From assembly GCA_945860575.1 (NCBI GenBank), contig CAMAQQ010000029.1, positions 1 through 9,887 of the forward strand: a stretch of DNA of 9,887 bases, given 5' to 3'. Position 1 is the stretch's first letter. Each line of letters opens with the position of its first letter. Below the pieces are notes generated by a model, which did no database searches, was not told the DNA's origin, and saw only the letters and a list, made by a program, of their open reading frames with translations. A program made the position numbers and the translations under genes. Of this stretch, positions 1-7,063 are shown piece by piece. Source of the stretch: Ferrithrix thermotolerans DSM 19514. Its GTDB lineage: Bacteria > Actinomycetota > Acidimicrobiia > Acidimicrobiales > Ilumatobacteraceae.

Positions 1-7
1 CTGCTTA

Positions 8-35
8 TTGAGTTAGCCGTGATCAGCACTAGCCT
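8..35 (+). promoter_or_regulatory. Putative leaderless-type promoter for the DUF2510 gene
   Basis: TTGAGT at 8-13 is a reasonable -35 box and TAGCCT at 30-35 fits the TANNNT -10 consensus, with a 16-base spacer. Only 6 bases separate the -10 box from the ATG at 42, so transcription would start on or next to the start codon. No Shine-Dalgarno sequence is visible. The same TAGCCT hexamer occurs just before the chain-length gene at 2647. This is a match by eye, and the left edge of the window limits the view of upstream elements. Confidence 0.45.
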
Positions 36-41
36 GTTTTC

Positions 42-389
42 ATGTTTGAGTACGCCGCTTTTAACCCATATAACTCGAGCCCCGAAGCACTCGCGGGTGA
101 ACTAACAAAGAAATCAGCCGAAGGCTGGGAAGTAGTTTCAATCGTGCCGACGACTGACGGTCGCTATTGTGCATTTTTGCGTAAATCGCTGAATGCCAGT
201 GCTAATTCAACTGTTTCGCAAAATGCAAATGCAAGCACAATAAGTTCAAGCACCACCAATAGCGAAGTTCCTGCCGCTTGGTATGCCGACCCTTCTAATC
301 GCTTTGAGTTGCGTTATTGGAACGGCAAAGAATGGACAGAGCACGTTGCTAAGTCAGGTCAGCAATTTACTGATCCCCCAGTTGCCTAA
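42..389 (+). CDS. Small DUF4177-like / DUF2510 two-domain protein
   Basis: This is a 115-residue soluble protein of unknown function. Residues 1-48 look like a DUF4177-type unit: an aromatic start (FEYAAF), a helix, then E-G-W-E-V-V-S-I and a closing strand that ends in F-L-R-K. Residues 49-76 form a low-complexity linker rich in Asn, Ser, Thr and Ala. Residues 77-104 are a DUF2510 module with W-Y-A-D-P, R-Y-W-N-G and W-T-E-H. DUF2510 is usually found at the ends of actinobacterial membrane or envelope proteins, and its role is unclear. No signal peptide or membrane segment is visible. The ATG lies 6 bases after a -10-like box, which supports this start. The next gene begins 6 bases after the stop, so the two are probably co-transcribed. 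The domain assignments are by eye; DUF2510 is the firmer one. Confidence 0.8.
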   Translation: MFEYAAFNPYNSSPEALAGELTKKSAEGWEVVSIVPTTDGRYCAFLRKSLNASANSTVSQNANASTISSSTTNSEVPAAWYADPSNRFELRYWNGKEWTEHVAKSGQQFTDPPVA

Positions 390-395
390 ATAAAT

Positions 396-1946
396 ATGCG
401 AGCAGTCTCGCTTGGCCACGCCGGAATCCTGATCAACTCTGGTGAGTCGAGAATTCTTTGCGACCCCTGGTTTGTGCCTGCTTTTTTTGGCTCGTGGTTT
501 GTTTTTCCAAGAAATGATCAGTTGTCGCCAGATTTGCTGGCCGAAATTGAATCGCCAACACACCTATATATATCCCACATCCATGGCGATCATTTAGACG
601 AAGCATTTCTCGCAGATCATGTGAGTCGCGAAGCCGTTGTGCTGCTGCCGGATTTCCCTAGTCACGAACTTGAGCGACGTTTAGCGGTTCTCGGATTCAA
701 AAATTTCTTGAAAACGAAAAATGGACAGGAAATCTCAATAGATTCGTGCACGAAAATTGCAATTCATGTTGAGACATCAATCACCGATGGACCAGGAGGC
801 GACTCGGCTTTGGTTGTAAGCGACGGCAAAACAAGACTCGTAAATCAAAACGATTGTCGCACGGGAAATTTAAATGCACTCCTTGAACACGGTCCGGTTG
901 ATTTGCATTGGTTGCAATTCAGCGGGGCAATTTGGTACCCGATGGTATACGAAGACAATGATGCAACAAAACGCAAACTTGCTGTCGCAAAAGTCGAGAG
1001 TCAATTTAGTCGTGCGCTCAAATATGTTGCGACTCTTAATGCCAGAGCGGTAGTGCCATCAGCCGGGCCACCGTGTTTTCTTGACGAGTCTTTATTTCAC
1101 ATGAATGTCATAACTGGAGATGAAATCTCAATATTTCCGGATCAGCGAAAGTTTCTTGAACGACTCAACGAAATAAATCGCGCTAACGACATTTTGGCGA
1201 TTCCTGGCACGATCATCGATATCTCACCAGAGACAATTACCGTGACTCATCCAAATAATATTGTCATTGAAAACATCTTCAACAATAAGAATGAGTACTT
1301 ACGCAAATACCAAGCCGACTGGGCGACTTGGCTCGTTGCAGAGAAACAACGCTGGGCGACTGAGCCAACCGATTTGATTTCAACACTGCGTGTTTGGTTT
1401 GAGCCACTAATGACATTAGCCCCAGCGCTACGAAAGGGCATAGGCGCAAATTGTTTGATTAAAACTGATGAGCTTGATATTTTAATTAATTTCGAATCTG
1501 GCACGGTTGAAAAATTTGATGCCCAAAAATTCGGTTTTCAATTCACGATCCCCCGAGATTTGCTTGAAACAGTCGTCGGTCAACGCGCCGTCGACTGGTC
1601 TAACTCATTTTTCTTATCATGCCGTTTTTCTGCGTGGCGATCAGGTGAGTTCAATGAGTACCTGTACAACTTTTTCAAAAGTCTTTCTATTGAGCGCATT
1701 CAACGAACCGAGGCCGAGGCCGCATCCAGACTTAAAATCAATACTGATTTAAGCGAAGAGATTCAACTCGGTGATTATGTGATGCAACGAAAGTGCCCAC
1801 ATCGTGAAGCGGATTTATCAATTTTTGGCGAAATCAACGGTCAAGAATTGACATGCTCATTGCATGGCTGGCGATTTGATCTAAACGATGGACATTGTCT
1901 GAATGCAGAAAATCGTCCGTTGCGAGTGCGCCGACGAACTTGCTAG
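396..1946 (+). CDS. MBL-fold / Rieske [2Fe-2S] protein resembling CMP-Neu5Ac hydroxylase, domains in reverse order
   Basis: This 516-residue protein has two recognisable parts. The first is a metallo-beta-lactamase fold of the UlaG/CMAH type: D-P-W at 23-25, the metal motif H61-I-H63-G-D65-H66 inside Y-I-S-H-I-H-G-D-H-L, and N-Q-N-D-C near 150-154. Residues 330-430 resemble the helical region that follows the MBL fold in animal CMP-N-acetylneuraminate hydroxylase (CMAH). The C-terminus is a Rieske domain, C467-x-H469-x17-C487-x2-H490, followed by G-W-R-F-D and R-P-L-R, which is a complete [2Fe-2S] ligand set. In CMAH the Rieske domain is N-terminal; here it is C-terminal. CMAH hydroxylates CMP-Neu5Ac with electrons delivered through the Rieske centre, so a sugar- or nucleotide-sugar-directed oxygenase is plausible, but the substrate is unknown. 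No membrane segment is seen. The gene is probably co-transcribed with the DUF2510 gene and ends 4 bases from a convergent dioxygenase gene. Confidence 0.85.
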   Translation: MRAVSLGHAGILINSGESRILCDPWFVPAFFGSWFVFPRNDQLSPDLLAEIESPTHLYISHIHGDHLDEAFLADHVSREAVVLLPDFPSHELERRLAVLGFKNFLKTKNGQEISIDSCTKIAIHVETSITDGPGGDSALVVSDGKTRLVNQNDCRTGNLNALLEHGPVDLHWLQFSGAIWYPMVYEDNDATKRKLAVAKVESQFSRALKYVATLNARAVVPSAGPPCFLDESLFHMNVITGDEISIFPDQRKFLERLNEINRANDILAIPGTIIDISPETITVTHPNNIVIENIFNNKNEYLRKYQADWATWLVAEKQRWATEPTDLISTLRVWFEPLMTLAPALRKGIGANCLIKTDELDILINFESGTVEKFDAQKFGFQFTIPRDLLETVVGQRAVDWSNSFFLSCRFSAWRSGEFNEYLYNFFKSLSIERIQRTEAEAASRLKINTDLSEEIQLGDYVMQRKCPHREADLSIFGEINGQELTCSLHGWRFDLNDGHCLNAENRPLRVRRRTC

Positions 1947-1957
1947 CCAACTAGCCA
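1943..1957. repeat. Short tandem direct repeat covering both convergent stop codons
   Basis: CTAGCCA occurs at 1943-1949 and again at 1951-1957, separated by a single A. The first copy contains the TAG stop of the Rieske gene. The second contains the complement of the TAG stop of the dioxygenase gene on the other strand. This may be a small local duplication or chance. No hairpin terminator is visible here. Confidence 0.5.
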
Positions 1958-2535
1958 GTAATAATCGGCAACTCAAACCATACAGTTGCGCTGTACTTGA
2001 CGCCCCGAGTAATTGGCGTACTGAGATGTGGGTGAGTAACCAAACTCGGCCATGCCAGCATGTGACCAACTGGTATTTCACGATTAGAAAAATTCTGACG
2101 CGGAAACTCAAGTTCGGCACCTTCGTAGTCGCTATTAAGTTTGATACTCGCCGAAACTTGGGCGATATCGTGATGCAGCCGCAATTCTTCTTGCTGACCA
2201 ACTTCATACTTAATTACAAAAACATCTTGGATTCCGTGATAATCAATGAGCGGCCAGTGCTCTTGAAGTTGGGGCCAAAGTCGAACACCAAAATCATTCT
2301 GAACGTTTTCAAATAACCGTGGGCTGATCATTGCCAGCGAAATTTCGTTTCCGGGTACTGGGTCTCCGGCAATTGCAGAAAAACTGTCAATGGCTTGCGT
2401 CGCGCGGATAATCGTCGCGCAGAACTCTTCTGTCCAACATGACATCACCAACAATTCATCAGCAACTTTTTTTGCTTTACTTGAGTTGTCAACGACGTTG
2501 ATATAACCAAAGAGTTTTTCAAAGTCAGATGACAT
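1951..2535 (-). CDS. 2-oxoglutarate/Fe(II)-dependent dioxygenase (prolyl 4-hydroxylase-like)
   Basis: This 194-residue soluble protein has the double-stranded beta-helix signature of 2OG/Fe(II) oxygenases. H121-x-D123 (in L-R-L-H-H-D) supplies two iron ligands. H170 in T-H-P-H-L is the likely third, because it lies eight residues before G178, the spacing usual for H-x-V-x-P-V-x-x-G. K180 (G-V-K-Y-S-A-T-V-W-F) takes the basic position that binds the 2-oxoglutarate carboxylate. Residues 131-147 (I-K-L-N ... G-A-E-L-E-F) match the strand-turn-strand after HxD. Such enzymes hydroxylate amino-acid side chains, small molecules or sugars, and the substrate cannot be read from the sequence. The start was placed at the ATG for M-S-S-D-F because an AAGGAGA Shine-Dalgarno sequence precedes it; 11 further in-frame codons upstream lie across that site. 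The gene converges on the Rieske gene and diverges from the chain-length gene. Confidence 0.85.
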   Translation of the reverse strand: MSSDFEKLFGYINVVDNSSKAKKVADELLVMSCWTEEFCATIIRATQAIDSFSAIAGDPVPGNEISLAMISPRLFENVQNDFGVRLWPQLQEHWPLIDYHGIQDVFVIKYEVGQQEELRLHHDIAQVSASIKLNSDYEGAELEFPRQNFSNREIPVGHMLAWPSLVTHPHLSTPITRGVKYSATVWFELPIITG

Positions 2536-2544
2536 TGCGTGGAT

Positions 2545-2551
2545 TCTCCTT
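2545..2551 (-). promoter_or_regulatory. Shine-Dalgarno sequence that fixes the dioxygenase start
   Basis: Read on the minus strand these bases are AAGGAGA, about 9 to 11 bases before the ATG at 2535. It is the only clear Shine-Dalgarno sequence I find in front of a gene in this window, and it argues against the longer upstream in-frame start at 2568. Confidence 0.7.
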
Positions 2552-2611
2552 TCAATGATTGCTATCAATACCGTCGTGTCTTCAACGGTATCTCAAACAT
2601 TTCAATCGATC

Positions 2612-2638
2612 TTGCGCAAACTATTGCACTGATAGCCT
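2612..2638 (+). promoter_or_regulatory. Putative leaderless-type promoter for the chain-length gene
   Basis: TAGCCT at 2633-2638 is a TANNNT -10 box 8 bases before the ATG at 2647. TTGCGC at 2612-2617 is a possible -35 box with a short 15-base spacer. There is no Shine-Dalgarno sequence before 2647. The 111-base stretch 2536-2646 is the divergent intergenic region and must also hold the promoter for the dioxygenase gene, for which I found no convincing boxes. Confidence 0.4.
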
Positions 2639-2646
2639 TAATCTTT

Positions 2647-3843
2647 ATGGCTCCAATAGAAACCAAGCGAAATAGATTCACTGATTCTGAAGCAATACTT
2701 CGCGTAATCGCCCAAAAGTGGTGGATAGTTCCACTAACCATGCTGCTGGGCTTGACTTTAATGTTTTTGCAAGAGTCTGATCTACAAACTTCTCCACGGT
2801 ATTTTTCTTTAACTAAGGCCTACGAACCACTCGACGAAGCCGGGCCGCTCTCAATTGTCGGACTAGACCCTTCATTAATTAAACCGTTTCCTAGTGAGCA
2901 AAATCAGTTATCCATTCTGTTGAACAACGAATCGCAAAATGCGATACTTGGCAAAATTAATGGCGAAGTTGATGTAACAGTGACTCGATCTGAGCCAAAC
3001 TTCTCTCTCACTTCGTCTCAAGGAGACCAAGGAAAAAATCAATTCGCTTTTGTTTCTTATGGGAGTTCTTCATATTCGTTTGCTTGTGTAGAAACTGACC
3101 CGGTTAATTGCGAAGCCGCGATTGATGCCTATGTCGCAAAACTGGTTTCTATTCGCGCTGAGGCAACTAAGGCAGGCCTGCAAAACTCAATCAAATTGAT
3201 CGACTCTTTGCTTTCTACGCCAAAAAATATCTCAACGGCTGCGAGCGAAAAACTTTCTCTACAGCGCGATGCGCTGAACAAATCAATTGAGCTTGTGACT
3301 GGCACCGTAAAACTTGTTGGTATCAGTCAGTATTCTGGAGGCGCGGAAGTAACTACGGTCAACAAATCTACATATTTATTTGGTCTAGTAATCGGTCTCG
3401 TGCTTGGCTGCTTAATTTTGCTTCAACTGATTTTTAGTGATGGCAAAGTAAGAGGGGCAAAACAACTGGTGAATTTGGTTGGTTACAAGCAGTTTCTTGG
3501 CGAACTGTCTGCGAAGAATCAAACTATGTCTCTGCAGCATCTGGCCGCAGCAATCCAAAATGCACACGCGATAAAAAAAGCAACGGTTTTGCGACTCGTA
3601 TCTATCGGTGAAGATGTCAACAGCGAACGAACAACAAAATCTTTAGCAAAGGTTTTATCCTGCAAAGTAGTTTCAGCCGGTCAAATTAATTCACTAGACG
3701 CCAAGTCGCTTACATCTACATCTGACTCACCAATGATTTTGTTGGTGAAAAAACACCGCAGTGAGAGTTCTGAGTTGCAAAATGCCTGGACAGTGTTAGA
3801 GAAATCAGGCAACACTATTTTGGGTGTAATTCTGGTTGGTTAA
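2647..3843 (+). CDS. Wzz/BY-kinase-type polysaccharide chain-length protein with degenerate kinase-like tail
   Basis: With the ATG at 2647 the protein has 398 residues and the layout of a polysaccharide co-polymerase. It has a short cytoplasmic N-terminus, a membrane segment at about 24-41 (W-W-I-V-P-L...), an extracytoplasmic domain to about 240 with a helical stretch near 165-220, and a second membrane segment at about 241-263 (L-V-I-G-L-V-L-G). The cytoplasmic tail at 264-398 follows the pattern of a bacterial tyrosine kinase or ParA-like fold: a strand at 313-319 and a closing I-L-G-V-I-L-V-G like the usual L-G-V-V-L-N. It lacks a Walker A G-K-S/T and a tyrosine cluster, so kinase activity is unlikely. 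Cys147 and Cys155 on the outer side could form a disulfide. Such proteins set glycan chain length. A longer in-frame start at 2539 was set aside because it overlaps the divergent gene's leader and adds an atypical extension. The dehydratase gene follows after 6 bases. Confidence 0.75.
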   Translation: MAPIETKRNRFTDSEAILRVIAQKWWIVPLTMLLGLTLMFLQESDLQTSPRYFSLTKAYEPLDEAGPLSIVGLDPSLIKPFPSEQNQLSILLNNESQNAILGKINGEVDVTVTRSEPNFSLTSSQGDQGKNQFAFVSYGSSSYSFACVETDPVNCEAAIDAYVAKLVSIRAEATKAGLQNSIKLIDSLLSTPKNISTAASEKLSLQRDALNKSIELVTGTVKLVGISQYSGGAEVTTVNKSTYLFGLVIGLVLGCLILLQLIFSDGKVRGAKQLVNLVGYKQFLGELSAKNQTMSLQHLAAAIQNAHAIKKATVLRLVSIGEDVNSERTTKSLAKVLSCKVVSAGQINSLDAKSLTSTSDSPMILLVKKHRSESSELQNAWTVLEKSGNTILGVILVG

Positions 3844-3849
3844 GAAATT

Positions 3850-5700
3850 ATGAACAAAAATCAGGCTTCTCAAAACCGATTACGGCTAACCGCCGAAAGA
3901 TTTGGAAACTCAAGGAGTTTTCACTCAATCACCAGCACGACTCAATTTGTTTTGGATATTTTGGCCTGGGTGCTAGCGGTGACAATTGCGCTTGTTATGC
4001 GGTCGTATCTTCAGGCTGCGCCTGACATCAGCAAAATTGTCAAAGACTCGCTTATTCGAGTCTTGCCAACCGTCTCACTCGTACAGGCCGTAATCGGGTA
4101 CATCGTCGGCATTTATCGACGACGATGGCGCTATGGCAGCTTTGACGAAGTCAAGGGTTTGATTATGTCGGCGTTGATCACGACGATAATTCTGTGGGTC
4201 ATTCGATTTTTTGACACATCAGAAGATGCGTTTCCACGCAGTGCAATTGTCGCCGGAGGAATACTCGGGCTGTTTTTTACCGCTGCAAGCCGTTACTCGT
4301 GGCGCCTGATTCGCGAACAACTTCGGCGACCATCTGCTCAAAACTCAACGAAACTACTTATCTACGGTGCTGGCGAAGGTGGTATTCAAATAGTCAACAC
4401 AATGCTTCGTAATCCAAGTTCGCAGTATTTACCGGTCGGATTTCTAGATGACAATCCTAAAACTCATCGTTTGCGCATCTCAGGGGTGCCGGTACTTGGT
4501 GGCCGAAATGAAATCGCAAAAGTTGCCCAAAGAACAGGTGCGTCAACACTTTTGATTGCGATTCCATCTGCAGATTCAACGGTAGTCAACGAAATTGTAG
4601 AAATCGCGCGCGACTCAAAACTAAATGTCAAGATTCTGCCGGTTGTGCAAAGCCTTGACGACCGCCAAGTCGACGCTGCCGATATTCGTGATTTGACTGA
4701 CGAAGACTTACTCGGAAGGCGACGCGTAAAAATTAACCTTGACGAAATTTCGCATTATCTCGTCAACCGCCGCGTGCTCGTCACTGGAGCAGGGGGAAGC
4801 ATCGGTAGTGAACTTTGTCGACAACTCGTTCGATTCAACCCTTCCGAAATTATTATGCTCGATCGCGATGAAAGCGCACTTCACGAAGTGCAACTATCCA
4901 TATACGGTCGCGCGTTGCTTGATACGCCTCAAACAGTTCTGGCTGATCTTCGCGACGAACGGGCTATCAACGAAGTATTTGACAGCCGCAAACCACAAGT
5001 CGTCTTTCACGCCGCAGCATTAAAGCACCTTCCGCTGTTAGAGCGATACCCGCACGAGGCCTATCAAACAAATGTGCTCGGCACTGCAACTGTCCTCAAT
5101 GCGGCTCAGCGAACTGGGGTCGAAGTGTTCGTGAACATTTCTACCGACAAAGCCGCCAACCCGATTAGCGTGCTTGGTTTTTCAAAAAAAATCGCCGAAC
5201 GCCTCACTGCAGACTTGGCTTCGCGCACCGACCAAGGGAAATATATTTCGGTTCGCTTCGGAAATGTTTTGGGTTCTCGCGGAAGTGTGCTGATGTCGTT
5301 TCGAGATCAAATTACCAAAGGTGGGCCCGTGACGGTAACGCATCGCGGTGTGACCCGTTACTTCATGACTATTTCTGAGGCTGTGCAACTTGTGGTGCAA
5401 GCAGGTGCAATCGGCCGCACTGGTGAGGTTTTGGTACTTGATATGGGCAAGCCGGTAAATATTTATGATGTGGCAGAACAACTCGTCAAAAATAGTGGCA
5501 AGCCAATCAAGATTGAAGTTGTCGGGCTTCGTGTTGGAGAAAAAGTACACGAAGAACTTTTCGCAGACGGCGAAACTGACGAACGGCCGCGCCACCCATT
5601 AATCTCGCATGTAGCAGCCAAACCGATTAATCAAGCAAGTCTGACGAAAAACCCAACTGATTCTCGCGAACTTATGATCAAACTTGCGCAGGAGAACTAG
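3850..5700 (+). CDS. Membrane-bound nucleotide-sugar 4,6-dehydratase (CapD/WbpM/PglF family)
   Basis: This 616-residue protein is full length for its family. About four membrane segments (roughly 31-52, 70-90, 104-120, 131-147) are followed by a CoA-binding/Rossmann-like domain with G-A-G-E-G-G at 173-178. The catalytic short-chain dehydrogenase domain begins near 305, with T-G-A-G-G-S-I-G-S-E at 312-321. H-A-A-A-L-K-H-L-P-L at 387-396, S-T-D-K-A at 431-435 and N-V-L-G-S-R-G-S-V further on are hallmark motifs. The family typically converts UDP-GlcNAc to a 4-keto-6-deoxy sugar on the cytoplasmic face, feeding diamino- or deoxy-amino-sugar synthesis; the exact nucleotide sugar is not visible. 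The usual Y-x-x-x-K tyrosine is replaced by Leu442 (K446 is kept). Large family members have Met or another residue here, so this need not mean inactivity. The start codon follows the preceding stop by 6 bases. The 3' end overlaps the opposing ligase gene by 23 bases. Confidence 0.93.
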   Translation: MNKNQASQNRLRLTAERFGNSRSFHSITSTTQFVLDILAWVLAVTIALVMRSYLQAAPDISKIVKDSLIRVLPTVSLVQAVIGYIVGIYRRRWRYGSFDEVKGLIMSALITTIILWVIRFFDTSEDAFPRSAIVAGGILGLFFTAASRYSWRLIREQLRRPSAQNSTKLLIYGAGEGGIQIVNTMLRNPSSQYLPVGFLDDNPKTHRLRISGVPVLGGRNEIAKVAQRTGASTLLIAIPSADSTVVNEIVEIARDSKLNVKILPVVQSLDDRQVDAADIRDLTDEDLLGRRRVKINLDEISHYLVNRRVLVTGAGGSIGSELCRQLVRFNPSEIIMLDRDESALHEVQLSIYGRALLDTPQTVLADLRDERAINEVFDSRKPQVVFHAAALKHLPLLERYPHEAYQTNVLGTATVLNAAQRTGVEVFVNISTDKAANPISVLGFSKKIAERLTADLASRTDQGKYISVRFGNVLGSRGSVLMSFRDQITKGGPVTVTHRGVTRYFMTISEAVQLVVQAGAIGRTGEVLVLDMGKPVNIYDVAEQLVKNSGKPIKIEVVGLRVGEKVHEELFADGETDERPRHPLISHVAAKPINQASLTKNPTDSRELMIKLAQEN

Positions 5701-7036
5701 TTTTATTCGACGAATCATCGTTTTGATCTGCCTGATATCCGATCATTGATGAAACTAGCAACACCAACATGAAGTGGTTGCCAATAACAAAACTCTCCTG
5801 GGTTGAGGCGGCAATTACAAACCAAGTTGCTGCAAAAGCCCACTGTCCGGAGATTTCTGAACAGACAGACCCAAGTTGTCGCGCACCACTCCAGATAATC
5901 GCGACAAGCAAAAGAGCCGCGCCAATAATTCCGCCACCTAGCAAAACATCCATCATTGCACTGTGCGACCAATAATTATTTGTTAGTGCCCACCAGAATT
6001 CGCGATCTCTAAAAAATGCTTGGGTGCGCCAGGCTGACATCCAACCCCAACCGATTATCGGTCGATCTTTGAATCCGCTCCAACTAAAGCGCCACAATAC
6101 TTCCCGACCATTGAAATCAATTTCTCTGCCGAGTCGCTCTAGCAACGTGCTTTGAAATCGAAACCCAAGCCATGTCAAAAAAACCGTGCCAAATAAAAAG
6201 CTTGTATAAACCACTCGCAGCATCTGTCTCGGTGAAATGTTTTGGCGCCGTTGCCACCAGCGAATTATTGTCCAAAACAACCACACAAGACCAAAAACGA
6301 TTATCGCCCCTACCGAAGTTAACGACCCACTACGAACCAAAAGATAACTGTCAAAAAAAGTTGTTGCAAGCAAAATCAAAGCGAATGCGATCCACCATTT
6401 TGGGCGACGAACTAAAACGATCCACAACAAAGCCGACGCCGCCAACAAACCCAACGCCGCGGGTGGTGCCAGCGAGTTTCGGTTGAAGTAGATACCTACC
6501 CAGTCTCCGTCTTCTGGTTGAACAGACCCAGACCAATTTTGACGCACTGCGTACCAAGAAAAAATCAAACCTGGTTGCATCGCCACGAAGAAAAGACCTA
6601 ACTGCTCAATCAATCTGAAACTTCGGGCAACGTATAAACCAACCGAGCATGTCAAAACAAGTGTCACCGACTCAAAAACAGTATTGCTGCTTGATGTAGC
6701 CCAGATTGTTGAGAACAACATCCAGCCGACGAATAAAAGCAGCACTCCTATCGGCCCCTTTAATAAGTTTTTCGAAATTCCGCGACGCACGAGCATAAAA
6801 ACTGCCGGCGCCTGAATCAGTATGTAAGTTGCAAATTTTGTAATCTCAATTGCTCTTGGATCAACTTGACCGCTGCCTTCCCAAATCTTGTTGACCGGTC
6901 CTTGCGTTAAAGTTCCGAGCAGGATTACAACATATGTATATTCGAGCCAATGCATTAGACGCGAAGAGTTTGTTTGAAGCAATTGCACTACCACAGAATC
7001 TATCTCAGCCCGATTGTTGGCGACTTCTTGCGACAT
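5678..7036 (-). CDS. O-antigen ligase/polymerase-family (Wzy/WaaL-like) membrane protein
   Basis: This 452-residue polytopic protein has around ten to twelve hydrophobic segments from about residue 32 to 434. Typical features of the Wzy_C/O-antigen ligase family are present: G-I-Y-F-N-R-N-S-L-A at 181-190, an extracytoplasmic loop near 292-360 with N-G-R-E-V-L-W at 309-315 and P-I-I-G-W-G-W at 326-332, and S-H-S-A-M-M-D-V-L-L-G-G-G-I-I-G at 357-372. R311 and H358 are the likely functional loop residues by analogy with WaaL. Family members either polymerise repeat units or transfer a finished glycan from its lipid carrier to an acceptor, and sequence alone does not tell which. The tail from about 437 is a short Asp/Ser-rich cytoplasmic end. 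The ATG is 6 bases after a TTTAAT -10-like box and has no Shine-Dalgarno sequence. The gene diverges from the coiled-coil gene and overlaps the dehydratase gene tail to tail. Confidence 0.88.
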   Translation of the reverse strand: MSQEVANNRAEIDSVVVQLLQTNSSRLMHWLEYTYVVILLGTLTQGPVNKIWEGSGQVDPRAIEITKFATYILIQAPAVFMLVRRGISKNLLKGPIGVLLLFVGWMLFSTIWATSSSNTVFESVTLVLTCSVGLYVARSFRLIEQLGLFFVAMQPGLIFSWYAVRQNWSGSVQPEDGDWVGIYFNRNSLAPPAALGLLAASALLWIVLVRRPKWWIAFALILLATTFFDSYLLVRSGSLTSVGAIIVFGLVWLFWTIIRWWQRRQNISPRQMLRVVYTSFLFGTVFLTWLGFRFQSTLLERLGREIDFNGREVLWRFSWSGFKDRPIIGWGWMSAWRTQAFFRDREFWWALTNNYWSHSAMMDVLLGGGIIGAALLLVAIIWSGARQLGSVCSEISGQWAFAATWFVIAASTQESFVIGNHFMLVLLVSSMIGYQADQNDDSSNKTSSPAQV

Positions 7037-7042
7037 AGTTGC

Positions 7043-7048
7043 ATTAAA
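7043..7048 (-). promoter_or_regulatory. Putative -10 box for the O-antigen ligase-like gene
   Basis: On the minus strand TTTAAT (inside TTATTTAAT) lies 6 bases before the ATG at 7036. That is the spacing expected for a leaderless transcript, and no Shine-Dalgarno sequence fits. The whole divergent region is only 33 bases (7037-7069), so it cannot hold two separate conventional leaders. The -35 element is not clear. Confidence 0.35.
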
Positions 7049-7057
7049 TAACTTGAG

Positions 7058-7063
7058 TAGAAT
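7058..7063 (+). promoter_or_regulatory. Putative -10 box for the coiled-coil/GT/ABC operon
   Basis: TAGAAT is a near-consensus -10 hexamer placed 6 bases before the GTG start at 7070. This is the best leaderless arrangement in the window. An ATG at 7062 and a GTG at 7065 lie nearby but both run into TGA at 7071 after two or three codons, so 7070 is the only usable start in this stretch. Any -35 element would lie inside the start of the divergent ligase gene. Confidence 0.5.

Noticed and set aside
1903..2316. 137-codon plus-strand open frame opposite the dioxygenase
   Set aside because: The minus-strand frame carries the H-x-D...H...K dioxygenase signature, while this frame has no recognisable pattern and starts inside the Rieske gene.
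2539..2646. N-terminal extension of the chain-length protein back to a GTG at 2539
   Set aside because: It would overlap the Shine-Dalgarno region of the divergent gene and add 36 residues not expected before the first membrane segment; the ATG at 2647 has a -10-like box in leaderless position.
5182..5595. 137-codon open frame opposite the dehydratase
   Set aside because: It lies wholly within a strongly conserved dehydratase coding region and its translation shows no family features.
5701..5720. Possible terminator after the dehydratase (inverted ATTCG/CGAAT near a T run)
   Set aside because: The arms are 5 bases with a single-base loop, so no stable hairpin can form, and the site is inside the opposing ligase coding sequence.
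6172..6486. 104-codon plus-strand open frame opposite the ligase-like gene
   Set aside because: It is a charged, low-complexity translation opposite hydrophobic helices, typical of an antisense shadow.
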